The notes beneath the pieces were generated by a model. The model worked only from the letters and a program-made list of their open reading frames with translations. It had not been told where the DNA came from and searched no databases. A stretch of 64,000 bases of DNA from Pseudomonas sp. FeN3W (GTDB lineage Bacteria; Pseudomonadota; Gammaproteobacteria; Pseudomonadales; Pseudomonadaceae), in the NCBI GenBank assembly GCA_030263805.2, contig CP136010.1, positions 3,549,001-3,613,000 on the forward strand, written 5' to 3'. Positions 10,009 through 18,796 of the stretch are shown in pieces (within the stretch, counting starts at the first letter, position 1; each line of letters begins with the position of its first letter). A program made the translations under genes and the position numbers.

Positions 10009-11576
10009 TCGATGACCCTCCCCTTGAGAGCGAATAGTCCCTGGGGACGCTTCTGGATGAAGAGGATGATCAGCGCGAGGATGAGGATTTTGCCCAGCAC
10101 GGCACCGATCTGCGGTTCGAGGATCTTGTTGGCGATGCCCAGGCCGAAGGCGGCGAAGATGCTGCCGGCCAGCTGGCCGACACCGCCGAGCACCACCACC
10201 AGGAAGGAGTCGATGATGTAGCTCTGGCCGAGATCCGGGCCGACGTTGCCGATCTGGCTAAGTGCAACACCACCGAGGCCGGCGATACCGGAGCCCAGCC
10301 CGAAGGCCATCATGTCGATGCGCCCAGTGGGCACGCCGCAGCACGCGGCCATGTTGCGGTTCTGCGTGACCGCGCGCACGTTCAGGCCCAGACGTGTCTT
10401 GTTCAGCAAGAGCCAGGTCAGGAGCACCACGAACAGCGCGAAGCCGATGATCACCATGCGGTTGTACGGCAGCACCAGGTTCGGCAATACCTGCAGGCCG
10501 CCGGAGAGCCAGCCGGGGTTGGCGACTTCGACGTTCTGCGCGCCGAACAGCACGCGCACCAGCTGGATCAGGATCAGGCTGATGCCCCAGGTCGCCAGCA
10601 GAGTTTCCAGCGGGCGGCCGTAGAGGTGGCGAATAACCGTGCGTTCCAGCGCCATGCCGATCGCGGCGGTGACGAAAAAGGCTACCGGCAGCGCCACCAG
10701 TGGGTAGAACGCCAGCGCTTCAGGGGCGAGACGCGCCATCAGTACTTGCACCATGTAGGTGGTGTAGGCACCGAGCATGAGCATCTCGCCGTGAGCCATG
10801 TTGATCACGCCGAGCAGGCCGAAGGTGATCGCCAGCCCGAGGGCGGCGAGCAGCAGGATCGAACCCAGCGACAGACCGCTGAAGGCCTGGCCGAGCAGTT
10901 CACCGATCAGGAGCTTGCGTTTGACCTGCGCCAGGCTGGTCTCGGCGGCCTTGCGCACGGCGGTATCGGTTTCCGCTTCATCGGCCAGCAGGTTTTCCAG
11001 CCTTACCCGCGCCAGCGGAGCACCGGTTTCGCCAAGCAACCGCACGGCGGCGAGGCGCACGGCCGGGTCGCTCGCGGTCAGCTGCAGGTTGGCTAGCGCC
11101 AGGGTCAGCGCTTCGCTGACGGCAGCATCTTCCTCTACGTCCAGGCGCTGCTGGAGCAGTTCGAGCTGTTCCGGCTTGCCGCTGCGCTGCAGGCGCTTGG
11201 CCGCAGCGAGGCGCTGCGCGGGGTCTTCGGCGAACAGCTGGTGGCTGGCCAGCGCGGTGTTGAGCAGACCGCGCAGGCGGTTGTTCAGGCGCAGCTTCTT
11301 CGGCGTGCCGACCGGCTCGGCGTCGCCTTCGAGGGCACGGTAGGCCCCGTTTTCCTCGATGAAGGGCGTCTTGTTCTGGTCGATCCCCACGCGGCTGGCG
11401 CGCAGCGCTTCGATCAACGGCAGGCGCTCAGGCGCGGGCACGGCGGCCCAACTTTCCAGCAGCTTGGCCTGTTTGGCCGGGCTGGCCTTGGCGTAGTCGG
11501 CTGCGTCTCCGGCCTGTGCCGCCCAGGGCAGGGCGAGCATGAGCAGCAGCAATAATCGGTGCAGGGCAGTGTTCAT
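10005..11576 (-). CDS. urtB: urea ABC transporter permease UrtB
   Basis: LivH-type membrane component of the urea importer, 523 residues. It has a signal peptide (MNTALHRLLLLLMLALPWAAQA), then about 200 residues of helical, HEAT-like periplasmic sequence, then the permease domain from about residue 230 (GLLGVINMAHGEMLMLGAY). This long form with a periplasmic extension is usual for proteobacterial UrtB. It overlaps urtC by four bases. Confidence 0.94.
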   Translation of the reverse strand: MNTALHRLLLLLMLALPWAAQAGDAADYAKASPAKQAKLLESWAAVPAPERLPLIEALRASRVGIDQNKTPFIEENGAYRALEGDAEPVGTPKKLRLNNRLRGLLNTALASHQLFAEDPAQRLAAAKRLQRSGKPEQLELLQQRLDVEEDAAVSEALTLALANLQLTASDPAVRLAAVRLLGETGAPLARVRLENLLADEAETDTAVRKAAETSLAQVKRKLLIGELLGQAFSGLSLGSILLLAALGLAITFGLLGVINMAHGEMLMLGAYTTYMVQVLMARLAPEALAFYPLVALPVAFFVTAAIGMALERTVIRHLYGRPLETLLATWGISLILIQLVRVLFGAQNVEVANPGWLSGGLQVLPNLVLPYNRMVIIGFALFVVLLTWLLLNKTRLGLNVRAVTQNRNMAACCGVPTGRIDMMAFGLGSGIAGLGGVALSQIGNVGPDLGQSYIIDSFLVVVLGGVGQLAGSIFAAFGLGIANKILEPQIGAVLGKILILALIILFIQKRPQGLFALKGRVID

Positions 11577-11691
11577 CTGTGCATTCCCCAGGGGGCGCCG
11601 TGTGCTCTCTTGGCGGAGCTGGCGGCGGTGGGTGGGCGGATGAGATCGTCTCGACTACGCGTCTCGATCCGCCCAACGAAAGCCGAGTGAT

Positions 11692-11735
11692 CGCAGGGTG
11701 GATCGGGACGCGGAGTTGGCGCGTCATCCATCCAC
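11692..11735. repeat. palindromic GCAGGGTGGAT-type repeat between urtA and urtB
   Basis: CGCAGGGTGGAT faces CATCCATCCACC over about 20 bases. It belongs to the same family as the elements upstream of ureA and between urtD and urtE. Confidence 0.55.
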
Positions 11736-11752
11736 CGCGGCGACCGCAGCGG

Positions 11753-13021
11753 TTAGTTCGACTTCACCGCGTAATCCGGCTTCTTGTCGTTGCCCGGGAT
11801 GTAGGGGCTCCACGGCTGCGCGCGGACCGGGCTTTCGGTTTCCCAGACCACCGAGAACTGACCGTCGTCCTGGACTTCACCGATCATCACCGGCTTGTGC
11901 AGGTGGTGGTTCTTCTCGTCCATGGTCAGGGTGTAGCCGCTTGGCGCCTCGAAGGTCTGGCCAGCGAGGGCGTCGCGCACCTTGCCGACGTCGGTGGTGC
12001 CGGCTTTCTCAACCGCCTGCGCCCACATGTGGATACCGACGTAGGTGGCTTCCATCGGGTCGTTGGTCACGGCCTTGTCGGCGCCAGGCAGGTTCTGGGC
12101 CTTGGCGTAGGCTTTCCACTTGCTGACGAAGGCTTCGTTGACCGGGTTTTCAACCGACTGGAAGTAGTTCCAGGCGGCCAGGTGACCAACGAGCGGCTTG
12201 GTGTCGATGCCGCGCAGTTCTTCCTCACCGACCGAGAAGGCGACGACCGGAACGTCAGTGGCTTCCAGGCCCTGGTTGGCCAGCTCCTTGTAGAAGGGCA
12301 CGTTGGAGTCGCCGTTGATGGTCGACACCACAGCGGTCTTGCCGCCGGCGGAGAACTTCTTGATGTTGGCGACGATGGTCTGGTAATCGCTGTGACCGAA
12401 GGGGGTGTAGACCTCTTCGATGCTCGATTCCGGCACGCCCTTGCTGATCAGGAAGGCGCGCAGGATCTTGTTGGTGGTGCGCGGGTAGACGTAGTCGGTG
12501 CCGAGCAGGAAGAAGCGCTCGGCGCCGCCGCCGTCTTCGCTCATCAGGTACTCGACCGCCGGGATGGCCTGCTGGTTTGGCGCCGCGCCGGTGTAGAAGA
12601 CGTTCGGCGACAGCTCTTCGCCCTCGTACTGCACCGGGTAGAACAGCAGGCCGTCGAGTTCTTCATAGACCGGCAGTACCGACTTGCGCGATACCGAGGT
12701 CCAGCAACCGAAGGTCACCGCCACCTTGTCCTGCGTCAGCAGCTGGCGGCCCTTTTCGGCGAACAGCGGCCAGTTGGAGGCTGGGTCGACCACCACCGGC
12801 TCGAGCTGCTTGCCGAGCACGCCGCCCTTGGCGTTGATCTCGTCGATGGTCATCAGCGCCATGTCCTTGAGCGAGGTCTCGGAGATGGCCATGGTGCCGG
12901 ACAGCGAATGCAGGATGCCGACCTTGATGGTCTCGGCGGCCTGCAGGGTGAACGGGAACAGGCCGCTGAGCATCAGGGCACTGGCGGCGAGGGTGGTCTT
13001 GATCAGAGGACGGCGTTTCAT
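11753..13021 (-). CDS. urtA: urea ABC transporter substrate-binding protein UrtA
   Basis: Periplasmic urea receptor of the ABC importer, 422 residues. The start MKRRPLIKTTLAASALML gives a normal signal peptide ending at LQAAETIKVG; longer in-frame starts run into the upstream control region and are rejected. Typical motifs are GILHSLSGTMAISE and FGCWTSVSRKSVLPV. It is the first gene of the operon, with a sigma-54-type promoter about 65-80 bases upstream. A gap of about 175 bases with a palindromic repeat separates it from urtB. Confidence 0.95.
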   Translation of the reverse strand: MKRRPLIKTTLAASALMLSGLFPFTLQAAETIKVGILHSLSGTMAISETSLKDMALMTIDEINAKGGVLGKQLEPVVVDPASNWPLFAEKGRQLLTQDKVAVTFGCWTSVSRKSVLPVYEELDGLLFYPVQYEGEELSPNVFYTGAAPNQQAIPAVEYLMSEDGGGAERFFLLGTDYVYPRTTNKILRAFLISKGVPESSIEEVYTPFGHSDYQTIVANIKKFSAGGKTAVVSTINGDSNVPFYKELANQGLEATDVPVVAFSVGEEELRGIDTKPLVGHLAAWNYFQSVENPVNEAFVSKWKAYAKAQNLPGADKAVTNDPMEATYVGIHMWAQAVEKAGTTDVGKVRDALAGQTFEAPSGYTLTMDEKNHHLHKPVMIGEVQDDGQFSVVWETESPVRAQPWSPYIPGNDKKPDYAVKSN

Positions 13022-13086
13022 TGTGGGGCTCCTTGGCTGTCCGTGCGCAACTGTGGGCTGAAAACATCGGAACGCCAGGAGCAAGG

Positions 13087-13102
13087 GCAGCATCCGTGCC
13101 AA
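13087..13102 (-). promoter_or_regulatory. sigma-54 promoter of urtABCDE
   Basis: On the minus strand the sequence is TGGCACGGATGCTGCC. It has GG and GC elements ten bases apart and matches the TGGCAC-N5-TTGC consensus at all but one key position. Transcription from it would give a leader of about 55 bases before urtA. RpoN/NtrC control of urea uptake is well known in bacteria. Confidence 0.75.
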
Positions 13103-13105
13103 ATG

Positions 13106-13203
13106 GCGCAAAGCCTTCTGCGACGCAGCTTTGCGCCGATCTGGGGTTGATCGGGCTGCTTTCGCTGTGAGCCATGCTGGTGCACGCGAAGGCCAGTGGT
13201 GCA
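13106..13203 (-). promoter_or_regulatory. hairpin and two NtrC-like half-sites upstream of urtA
   Basis: Directly upstream of the -24 element is a perfect 10-bp inverted repeat (GGCGCAAAGC/GCTTTGCGCC, 13106-13138). Further up, TGGTGCA occurs at 13178-13184 and 13197-13203, 19 bases apart in direct orientation. TGCACCA/TGGTGCA is the NtrC half-site, and the distance from the promoter suits an enhancer. The direct rather than inverted arrangement lowers confidence. Confidence 0.45.
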
Positions 13204-13312
13204 CCGCGGGAGGCCGCTTTGCCCGATTTCAGTGCCGCGCCGAGTGGCTCCGCCACTTGCAGCTGCCGGGTGTCACTTCTAGCATGGCCGGCCCGTATCG
13301 AGACCCGTCGCC

Positions 13313-13951
13313 ATGCCCCGTCCACCGCGTCCTCCATCCTCGCGTCCGCCTGCACGAACCGCGCGCCCATCCGCGCCGCGGCGCGTGGCCAAGGCACCGC
13401 CGGCCGAGCCACGCCTGTTGTTGCTGAACAAGCCGTTCGACGTGCTGACGCAATTCAACGATGCCGATGGCCGCGCGACGCTGAAGGATTACGTGCAGGT
13501 GCCGGGCGTCTATCCGGCTGGCCGGCTGGATCGCGACAGCGAGGGGCTGCTGCTCTTGACCAACGACGGTCAGTTGCAGGCGCGCATCGCCGACCCCAAG
13601 CACAAGCTGCCGAAGACCTACTGGTGCCAGGTGGAGGGTGAGGTCAGCGCCGAGCAGCTGCAGCGCTTGCGCGATGGCGTCCAGCTCAATGACGGCCTGA
13701 CCCTGCCCGCCGAAGCGCGGCAGCTGGACGAGCCCGAGCTATGGCCGCGCAACCCGCCGGTGCGCTTTCGCAAGAGCGTGCCGACCAGCTGGCTGGAATT
13801 GGTGATCCGCGAAGGGCGTAATCGCCAGGTCAGACGCATGACGGCGGCGGTCGGGTTGCCGACCCTGCGTCTGGTGCGGGTGCGCATCGGGCCGTGGGCG
13901 CTCGATGGCCTGCAGCCGGGTGAGTGGCGGGAGGTGCCGGCGCAGCTGTAG
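13313..13951 (+). CDS. rluE: 23S rRNA pseudouridine synthase RluE-type
   Basis: RsuA-family enzyme predicted to make pseudouridine at E. coli position 2457 of 23S rRNA. It has 212 residues. A basic, proline-rich N-terminal tail of about 32 residues precedes the catalytic domain, which starts LLLLNKPFDVLTQF. The catalytic aspartate lies in AGRLDRDSEGLLLLTNDG. There is no S4 domain, as expected for RluE. It is divergent from urtA and stands alone. Confidence 0.9.
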   Translation: MPRPPRPPSSRPPARTARPSAPRRVAKAPPAEPRLLLLNKPFDVLTQFNDADGRATLKDYVQVPGVYPAGRLDRDSEGLLLLTNDGQLQARIADPKHKLPKTYWCQVEGEVSAEQLQRLRDGVQLNDGLTLPAEARQLDEPELWPRNPPVRFRKSVPTSWLELVIREGRNRQVRRMTAAVGLPTLRLVRVRIGPWALDGLQPGEWREVPAQL

Positions 13952-13972
13952 TGCACCGGCTGGCGCCTCAAC

Positions 13973-14191
13973 TCAGTGCGGGATGCCCTGAGTGACTTCG
14001 ATGACGTAACCGATGACCGGCTTGGCGAGAAAGGCGAACAGACACAGGCCTAAACCGAGAAACAGGATGGCAGTGCCGAGGCGACCGGCCTTCGACTTCT
14101 TGGCCAGGTCCCAGATGATGAACGCCATGAAGGCCATCAGTCCGCCGACGAGCACGATCATCATCCACTTTTCGAAAACTTCGGGCTCCAC
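13973..14191 (-). CDS. small DUF2788-type membrane protein
   Basis: A 72-residue protein with two predicted membrane helices (WMMIVLVGGLMAFMAFIIWD and TAILFLGLGLCLFAFLA) joined by a basic loop (AKKSKAGR). It resembles the DUF2788 family of Pseudomonas and relatives, whose function is unknown. It is convergent with rluE. Confidence 0.8.
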   Translation of the reverse strand: MEPEVFEKWMMIVLVGGLMAFMAFIIWDLAKKSKAGRLGTAILFLGLGLCLFAFLAKPVIGYVIEVTQGIPH

Positions 14192-14366
14192 AGGGATCTC
14201 CTGACTGACTTCGACGAATGCGCCCGTGGCAGGCCGGGCGCGAAAGCGGCGCAGTATACGCCGCCAGCGAGTGGCGCGTGTGCCACCACTGGTTGGACGG
14301 TCGAGCTCGGAAAGCGTTCGGATCGCGCGAGGCGGGCGCCGGTGCGGCGAAATGTCTCACCGGTAT

Positions 14367-14759
14367 TCAGTAGGCCGCCTTGATCACATCGATGCCCTTG
14401 TTCAGCACCGTGCGCCAGGCCTGCAGGTCCTGCTGTTGCAGCTCCCCGTCGTGCTGGCCGATGGTTTTCAGCAGCGCCGCGATCCACAGGTCATAGAGTT
14501 CCGGGTGGATATTCAGCTGCTCGCGTGAATGGCTTTTGCCCAGCGCGCGGAGTTTGGTATCCGGCATGCCGCGGGCGAACAGCACCAGATTGAGAATGCC
14601 GGCGCGCAGCAGCTGTTTCTGCGCGGTCATGTCGGTGCGCACGAACTTCTCCCGGATCGCAGGCGAGCTGGCGAGGAAGGACGCATAGAAGTCATCGAAG
14701 AAGTCGGGACTGGCGCAGCAGCGGCCGTAGCTCTGCATGACGCGGTTGGTGTCTTTCAT
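14367..14759 (-). CDS. single-domain globin-like protein
   Basis: A 130-residue heme-globin-fold protein without the reductase domain of flavohemoglobin. The start MKDTNRVMQSYGRCC has AAGGGA six bases upstream; longer in-frame starts lack this. The family pattern LGKSHSREQLNIHPELYDLW includes the likely proximal histidine (SHS). Oxygen or NO binding is inferred from the family. No partner gene is linked. Confidence 0.75.
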   Translation of the reverse strand: MKDTNRVMQSYGRCCASPDFFDDFYASFLASSPAIREKFVRTDMTAQKQLLRAGILNLVLFARGMPDTKLRALGKSHSREQLNIHPELYDLWIAALLKTIGQHDGELQQQDLQAWRTVLNKGIDVIKAAY

Positions 14760-14924
14760 GGGCATTCCCTTGCACGAGGGCATTTTGCAGCGAGGCCCGC
14801 CGGTGAGCAGGCGATGGACGATCCGCCCCCCGGCCGGGATCATCCGTATGCGAGGCGGTGCAGAAGGGGGCGGATTATAGGCAGCAACCCTGCGAAGTGT
14901 GGGGCGAAAGCTGTGAGCCATGTC

Positions 14925-15404
14925 TCAGCTGCGCAAATGCTCCAGCGGCAGCTCCGTACTCGATGACACCTGGCGCAATACGAAGCTGGAACGCACGCTG
15001 GAGACGCCTTCGATGCGCGTCAGGGTGCCGAGCAGAAACTGCTGGTAATGCTCCATGTCGGGCACCACGACCTTGAGTTGGTAGTCGGCGTCCATCCCCG
15101 TGACCAGACTGCATTCGAGCACCTCCGGGCATTTGCCGATCACGCCTTCGAAGTGCTCGAAGCGCTCCGGTGTGTGCCGGTCCATGCCGATAAGCACGTA
15201 GGCGGTAAGGGTCAGGCCGAGCTTCTTGCGGTCGAGCAGGGCGACCTGGCGGGCAATGTAGCCATCGTCTTCCAGCTGTTTGACCCGGCGGGAGCAGGGC
15301 GAGGGTGACAGGCCGATGCGTTCGGCCAGTTCCTGGTTGGAGATGCGGGCGTCGTGCTGCAATTCGGCGAGGATGCGCAGGTCGTAGCGATCGATTTTGC
15401 TCAT
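14925..15404 (-). CDS. Lrp/AsnC-family transcriptional regulator
   Basis: A 159-residue regulator with an N-terminal winged helix (ISNQELAERIGLSPSPCSRRV) and a C-terminal RAM/AsnC ligand-binding domain (LVTGMDADYQLKVVVPDME). The start MSKIDRYDLRIL is standard for the family; a longer frame adds 30 unrelated residues. Such regulators often sit opposite their target gene. Here the divergent side has no intact gene, so the target is unknown. Confidence 0.9.
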   Translation of the reverse strand: MSKIDRYDLRILAELQHDARISNQELAERIGLSPSPCSRRVKQLEDDGYIARQVALLDRKKLGLTLTAYVLIGMDRHTPERFEHFEGVIGKCPEVLECSLVTGMDADYQLKVVVPDMEHYQQFLLGTLTRIEGVSSVRSSFVLRQVSSSTELPLEHLRS

Positions 15405-16276
15405 GGCTGGCTTCTTTTGAAAAGTTGTTGCGCAGGATGATGGGTTGCTGGAGCTATGTTGCGCAAGTAGCAACCAATTAAGCAATCTTCGCAATCCTGT
15501 GCCGCGTTTCGAGGCGTAAGCTTTATTCCAACTTCAGCCCCCGGCAGAAACGGTCACGGCACAGGATCCCCGCCATGACCACCGAAGGTCTTACCAAGAC
15601 CGACGGTCCGGGCCCCCGGTGCTCACGAGGCACCGTGCGAAGAAGCCGTTATCATCGGCCCGACGAATCGAAGAGACCACGCCCAGGCGTGGTCTTTTTC
15701 GTTGTGGGCGTGGCGGTGGTTTGGATGTCAAGCCAAATCCGGTCGTCGAGCTGGCTGATGGCTTCGTTCGCCACTGCTGGGCGAGTCAGTTTCTTTTGTC
15801 TGCGGAAACGCCGTCCGGGCCAAGAGACAGTGACCAAAGAGAAGGCCACCTTAACATCCATGTCCCATCGCACCTCGCTCGGCAGTCCCTTGCGTAGCGC
15901 CTACGCTCGGCCTCCTGAGAGGGGGATCGGGTCCGAGTTGTTTGAAAGTTCGTAAAAACAAACACGCTTTGCTTGTTTGCTGACGAAACGAGCTACCAGA
16001 CGCCGCCGAACGCCCCCTTCAGGAGGCCGAATGGAATCTCGGCGCAGAGGGGAGAGCGGCATGGATGCCGCGATAGCCGTGAAGGGCCATGGATGGCCCT
16101 TGCGCGGCGACCCTCGGAGCCGCGGTGAAATGAGGGAAGTCGAGCGCAGCGAGACCCGTATGCAGGGGCAAAGCGTTTTTGGTTACTTTTTCGGCGTTTG
16201 GAAAAAGTGACTCGCCCAGCAGGGCGAAACCAAGCCATCAGACAACGCCAAAATCGGCTCGGAAAATGGCATCCAA
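15405..16276. other. 872-bp repeat-rich gap without a convincing gene
   Basis: A short plus-strand tract (about 15575-15675) ends in a terminator, but its frame is not recognisable. From about 15800 the sequence looks like a long intergenic repeat: GTGACCAAAGAGAAGG near 15830 and GGTTACTTTTTCGGCG near 16178 lie in roughly inverted positions, with repeated CCCTTCAGGAGGCCGA-type segments between. No start-to-stop frame in it resembles a protein family I know. Confidence 0.5.
15675..15699 (+). terminator. Rho-independent terminator in the gap downstream of the lrp promoter
   Basis: GACCACGCC pairs perfectly with GGCGTGGTC over a two-base loop and is followed by TTTTT. It implies a short plus-strand transcript starting in the 15410-15660 region, either a small RNA or the remains of a gene divergent from the Lrp-type regulator. 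Confidence 0.8.
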
Positions 16277-17167
16277 TCACCGCCTCGGCGGCGCTACCTC
16301 AAGCGGATCGGCATGCACCAGCACCTCCGCATTCGGATAGCGATCGTGAATCGCGTTCTCCACCGCCACGCACAGATCATGCGCCTGTGACAGCGGCAGT
16401 TCACCTGGCAGCTCCAGGTGCAGCTGCACGAACCAGCGCGTCCCGGACACCCGTGTGCGGAAGTCATGGCAGCCATGCACGCCGGGCACTTCGCAGACCA
16501 GCTTCTGCATCTGCTCGCTGATCTCCGCGGATAGCTCGGTATCCATCAGCACCGCGCCGGCCTCACGGACGATGGTGATCGCGCTCCAGAAGATGTACAG
16601 CGCGATACCGATGCCGAACAGCGCGTCCACTCGCTCCCAGCCGAAGCTGGCCAGCACCAGCGCGAGCAGAATGCTGGTATTGAGCAAGAGGTCGGAGCGG
16701 TAATGCAGCGAGTCGGCGCGGATCGCGGTGGAGCCGGTGAGCTTGACCACGTGGTGCTGGTAGCTCAGCAGGATGGCGGTCATCAGCAGCGAGAAGACCA
16801 TCACCGCGATGCCCATGCCCTGCGCGCCCAGCGGTTGCGGGTGCAGCAGGCGGTCGATGCCCTGCACGCCGACGAGGATCGCGCTGACGCAGATGAACGC
16901 CGCTTGCCCGAGCCCTGCCAGCGCCTCGGCCTTGCCGTGGCCGTAGCGATGATCGTCGTCGGCCGGACGCAGCGAGTAGTGCACCGCCAGCAGGTTGAGC
17001 AGCGACGCGGCGCCGTCGAGCAGCGAGTCGGTGAGGCCGGCGAGCAGGCTCACCGAGCCGCTCAGCCACCAGGCCACCGCCTTGCTCAGCGCCAGCACGA
17101 TGGCCGTCGCTAATGCCGCAGCGGTGGCCCGGCGCATGAGCTGGGCGTGGTCGCGATTGATGCTCAT
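16277..17167 (-). CDS. FieF-like cation diffusion facilitator
   Basis: Inner-membrane metal/proton antiporter, 296 residues, exporting Fe2+, Zn2+ or Cd2+. The transport-site pairs are visible as TDSLLD (TM2) and HYRSD (TM5), matching the DD/HD site of FieF. The cytoplasmic domain follows from about residue 205 (VPGVHGCHDFRTRVSG). It is probably the housekeeping CDF gene, distinct from the two CDF genes of the island. Confidence 0.88.
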   Translation of the reverse strand: MSINRDHAQLMRRATAAALATAIVLALSKAVAWWLSGSVSLLAGLTDSLLDGAASLLNLLAVHYSLRPADDDHRYGHGKAEALAGLGQAAFICVSAILVGVQGIDRLLHPQPLGAQGMGIAVMVFSLLMTAILLSYQHHVVKLTGSTAIRADSLHYRSDLLLNTSILLALVLASFGWERVDALFGIGIALYIFWSAITIVREAGAVLMDTELSAEISEQMQKLVCEVPGVHGCHDFRTRVSGTRWFVQLHLELPGELPLSQAHDLCVAVENAIHDRYPNAEVLVHADPLEVAPPRR

Positions 17168-17192
17168 CGCTGGTCGTTATCTGCGCGGGTCA

Positions 17193-17609
17193 TCAGGCTG
17201 CGGGGCGCAGACCGAAGGCTGCCAGCTGCTCGACGCTGCCGTTGTGCTGGATCAGACGCGGATCGTCCAGCGGCAGGCTGCGGCCGATTTCCTTCTCGAT
17301 GATGGCTTTCAGGCGGGTCTGATCGATCTGGCCGTCGGCGCCAATGGCTTCCTGCAGTTTTTCCGGGGCCATGGAGTACTCGTTATCGGGCAGGTAGATC
17401 GCGCCGGTGGCGAAGTCGATGCCGAAGGCGATCAGACCGGGAATGACGTAGAACAGCAGACCGACCGCATTGAGCGCGGCGATGGCCGGGTCGATGCGGC
17501 CTTCGATCTGCCCGCGGCGATCGGGATAGAACAGCGTGCCGCAGGCGGTCAGCTGGGTGAACAGGGAAGCGGCCAACACGCCGCCGATGATTCGGTTACG
17601 AGTACGCAT
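17193..17609 (-). CDS. small predicted lipoprotein
   Basis: A 138-residue protein starting MRTRNRIIGGVLAASLF with a lipobox (LTAC) at residues 17-20 and AGGAGGTCCTT as ribosome site. After the acylated cysteine it has TLFYPDRRGQ, one hydrophobic stretch (LNAVGLLFYVIPGLIAFGID) and a polar C-terminus. Related Pseudomonas proteins are sometimes mislabelled as polyribonucleotide nucleotidyltransferase; nothing here supports that activity. Confidence 0.75.
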   Translation of the reverse strand: MRTRNRIIGGVLAASLFTQLTACGTLFYPDRRGQIEGRIDPAIAALNAVGLLFYVIPGLIAFGIDFATGAIYLPDNEYSMAPEKLQEAIGADGQIDQTRLKAIIEKEIGRSLPLDDPRLIQHNGSVEQLAAFGLRPAA

Positions 17610-17764
17610 AAGGACCTCCTGGAAAAGTGGCGCAACTATACAAGGGCTCGATGATGTTTTCTCGACATCAGACCGCCCGGGCCGCGCCGCTGTTCGCAAA
17701 AACTCGCCGGTCCGCTATCGATGCGGTCGCCTCGATATAATCGGCCGCCGCAATCGGAGCCGAC

Positions 17765-18169
17765 ATGATCAGCCTACCCATCGACGAAGCCCTGCCGGCG
17801 TTGCGCCAGGCTCTGCAGCAGCGCGACGAAGCCGTGCTCGAGGCGCCGCCCGGTGCCGGCAAGACCACCCGCGTGCCGCTGGCGCTGCTCGGCGAAGCCT
17901 GGCTGGCGGGGCAGACCATCATCATGCTGGAGCCGCGCCGGTTGGCTGCCCGTGCAGCGGCGGAGCGGCTGGCCAGCGAACTGGGCGAGCGGGTCGGCGA
18001 AACCGTCGGCTACCGCATTCGCCTGGACAGCAAGGTCGGGCCGCGCACCCGCATCGAGGTGGTCACCGAGGGCATTCTCGCGCGGCGGTTGCAGGACGAT
18101 CCGGCGCTGGAAGGCGTCGGCCTGGTGATCTTCGACGAATTCCACGTTTTGCCATTTGCACCGAAATAG
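17765..18169 (+). pseudogene. hrpB: ATP-dependent helicase HrpB, 5' fragment cut after the DEFH box
   Basis: The first 127 codons of the DExH helicase hrpB are present. Walker A is APPGAGKTTRVPLALL, and motif II (LVIFDEFH) ends exactly at 18145. Family members have about 820 residues, so more than 80% is missing. Seven foreign codons and a stop follow. The sequence beyond 18145 is mobile-element DNA, and the 3' part of hrpB is not in the window. This is the left border of the accessory region. Confidence 0.92.
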
Positions 18170-18187
18170 TGGCATTTCTTGTCAAAA
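18122..18187 (+). repeat. hrpB/element junction A (DEFH box plus element left end)
   Basis: The codons for LVIFDEFH (18122-18145) are followed by a terminus containing TTTGCACCGAAAT and ATTTCTTGTCAAAA. The same arrangement recurs at 22621-22684 with a related but different sequence. The terminus is read as the left end of an element inserted at this codon. Confidence 0.6.
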
Positions 18188-18245
18188 TCATCCTGCCCTT
18201 CCTCCCTGGGCTCTCTCCCGCCTCTGGACGCTTACGGCGGCCAGC

Positions 18246-18423
18246 GTGGCCAATGACACCCAGGCCGGCAAACTTCTGTATGGCGAGGAAACCGTAGTGT
18301 GTACAGATGCCACCTACATCGGGGTCTAGAAGCGCAACGAACATGCGAGGTGCCAGGTGATCTTGAATATCTCAGCCCGGCGCAATACCTACCAGCGACA
18401 CGACAAGCACAGTGTCCTCTACA
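18246..18423 (+). pseudogene. IS5-type transposase remnant
   Basis: A degenerate fragment reading QAGKLLYGEETVVC, then DATYIGV, a stop, then KRNEHARCQVILN and ISARRNTYQRHDKHSVLYK. It resembles the C-terminal third of IS5-family transposases. It has an internal stop and no start. Confidence 0.65.
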
Positions 18424-18602
18424 AACAGTCCAGTCCGGCTGCTACACGAGGTTGATCAGGGTGATCAGAAGCTTCCCGTCCGACGTGAGCTTCTCAACTT
18501 GCTCAGTAAGTGACCAGGGCTCTGGGCTCTGGGCTTCTTGAACCGCGAATATTCCTTTGGCCTGGGTTCGCGCGTAGATCGGGCGAGCCAAAGTCTTATC
18601 TA

Positions 18603-18796
18603 TCAGATTTGATTATTGCCTGCCTTGTTTGAGTCTGAGCGAAAAGCGTCCTCGTCTAAAGTCTTTAGAATGGTTAGCTGGAGTTGAGGTGGAAGATTGA
18701 GGTATTCAAGTATTGCGGGATTCAGTTTTTCATGAATTTCTATCTCCGCTTGACCAAAGAATTCATTGATATAGAAATATAGATCTTTAATAACTT
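18603..18796 (-). pseudogene. 3' part of the IS30-split AT-rich gene
   Basis: Sixty-three codons (from VIKDLYFYINEFFGQ to the stop at 18603) that continue the frame of the gene on the far side of the IS30 copy. Removing the element and one CTT duplication joins them in frame to the segment ending at 19911, giving an original protein of 444 residues. The base composition is AT-rich, like the rest of that gene and unlike the host. Confidence 0.8.

Noticed and set aside
11579..13150. 523-codon plus-strand frame opposite urtA
   Set aside because: Shadow of urtA; no ribosome site or recognisable motif.
18146..18187. Group II intron or intein at the hrpB DEFH motif
   Set aside because: The inserted sequence does not begin with the GTGYG of group II introns, no reverse transcriptase is near, and the frame stops after seven codons, so no intein.
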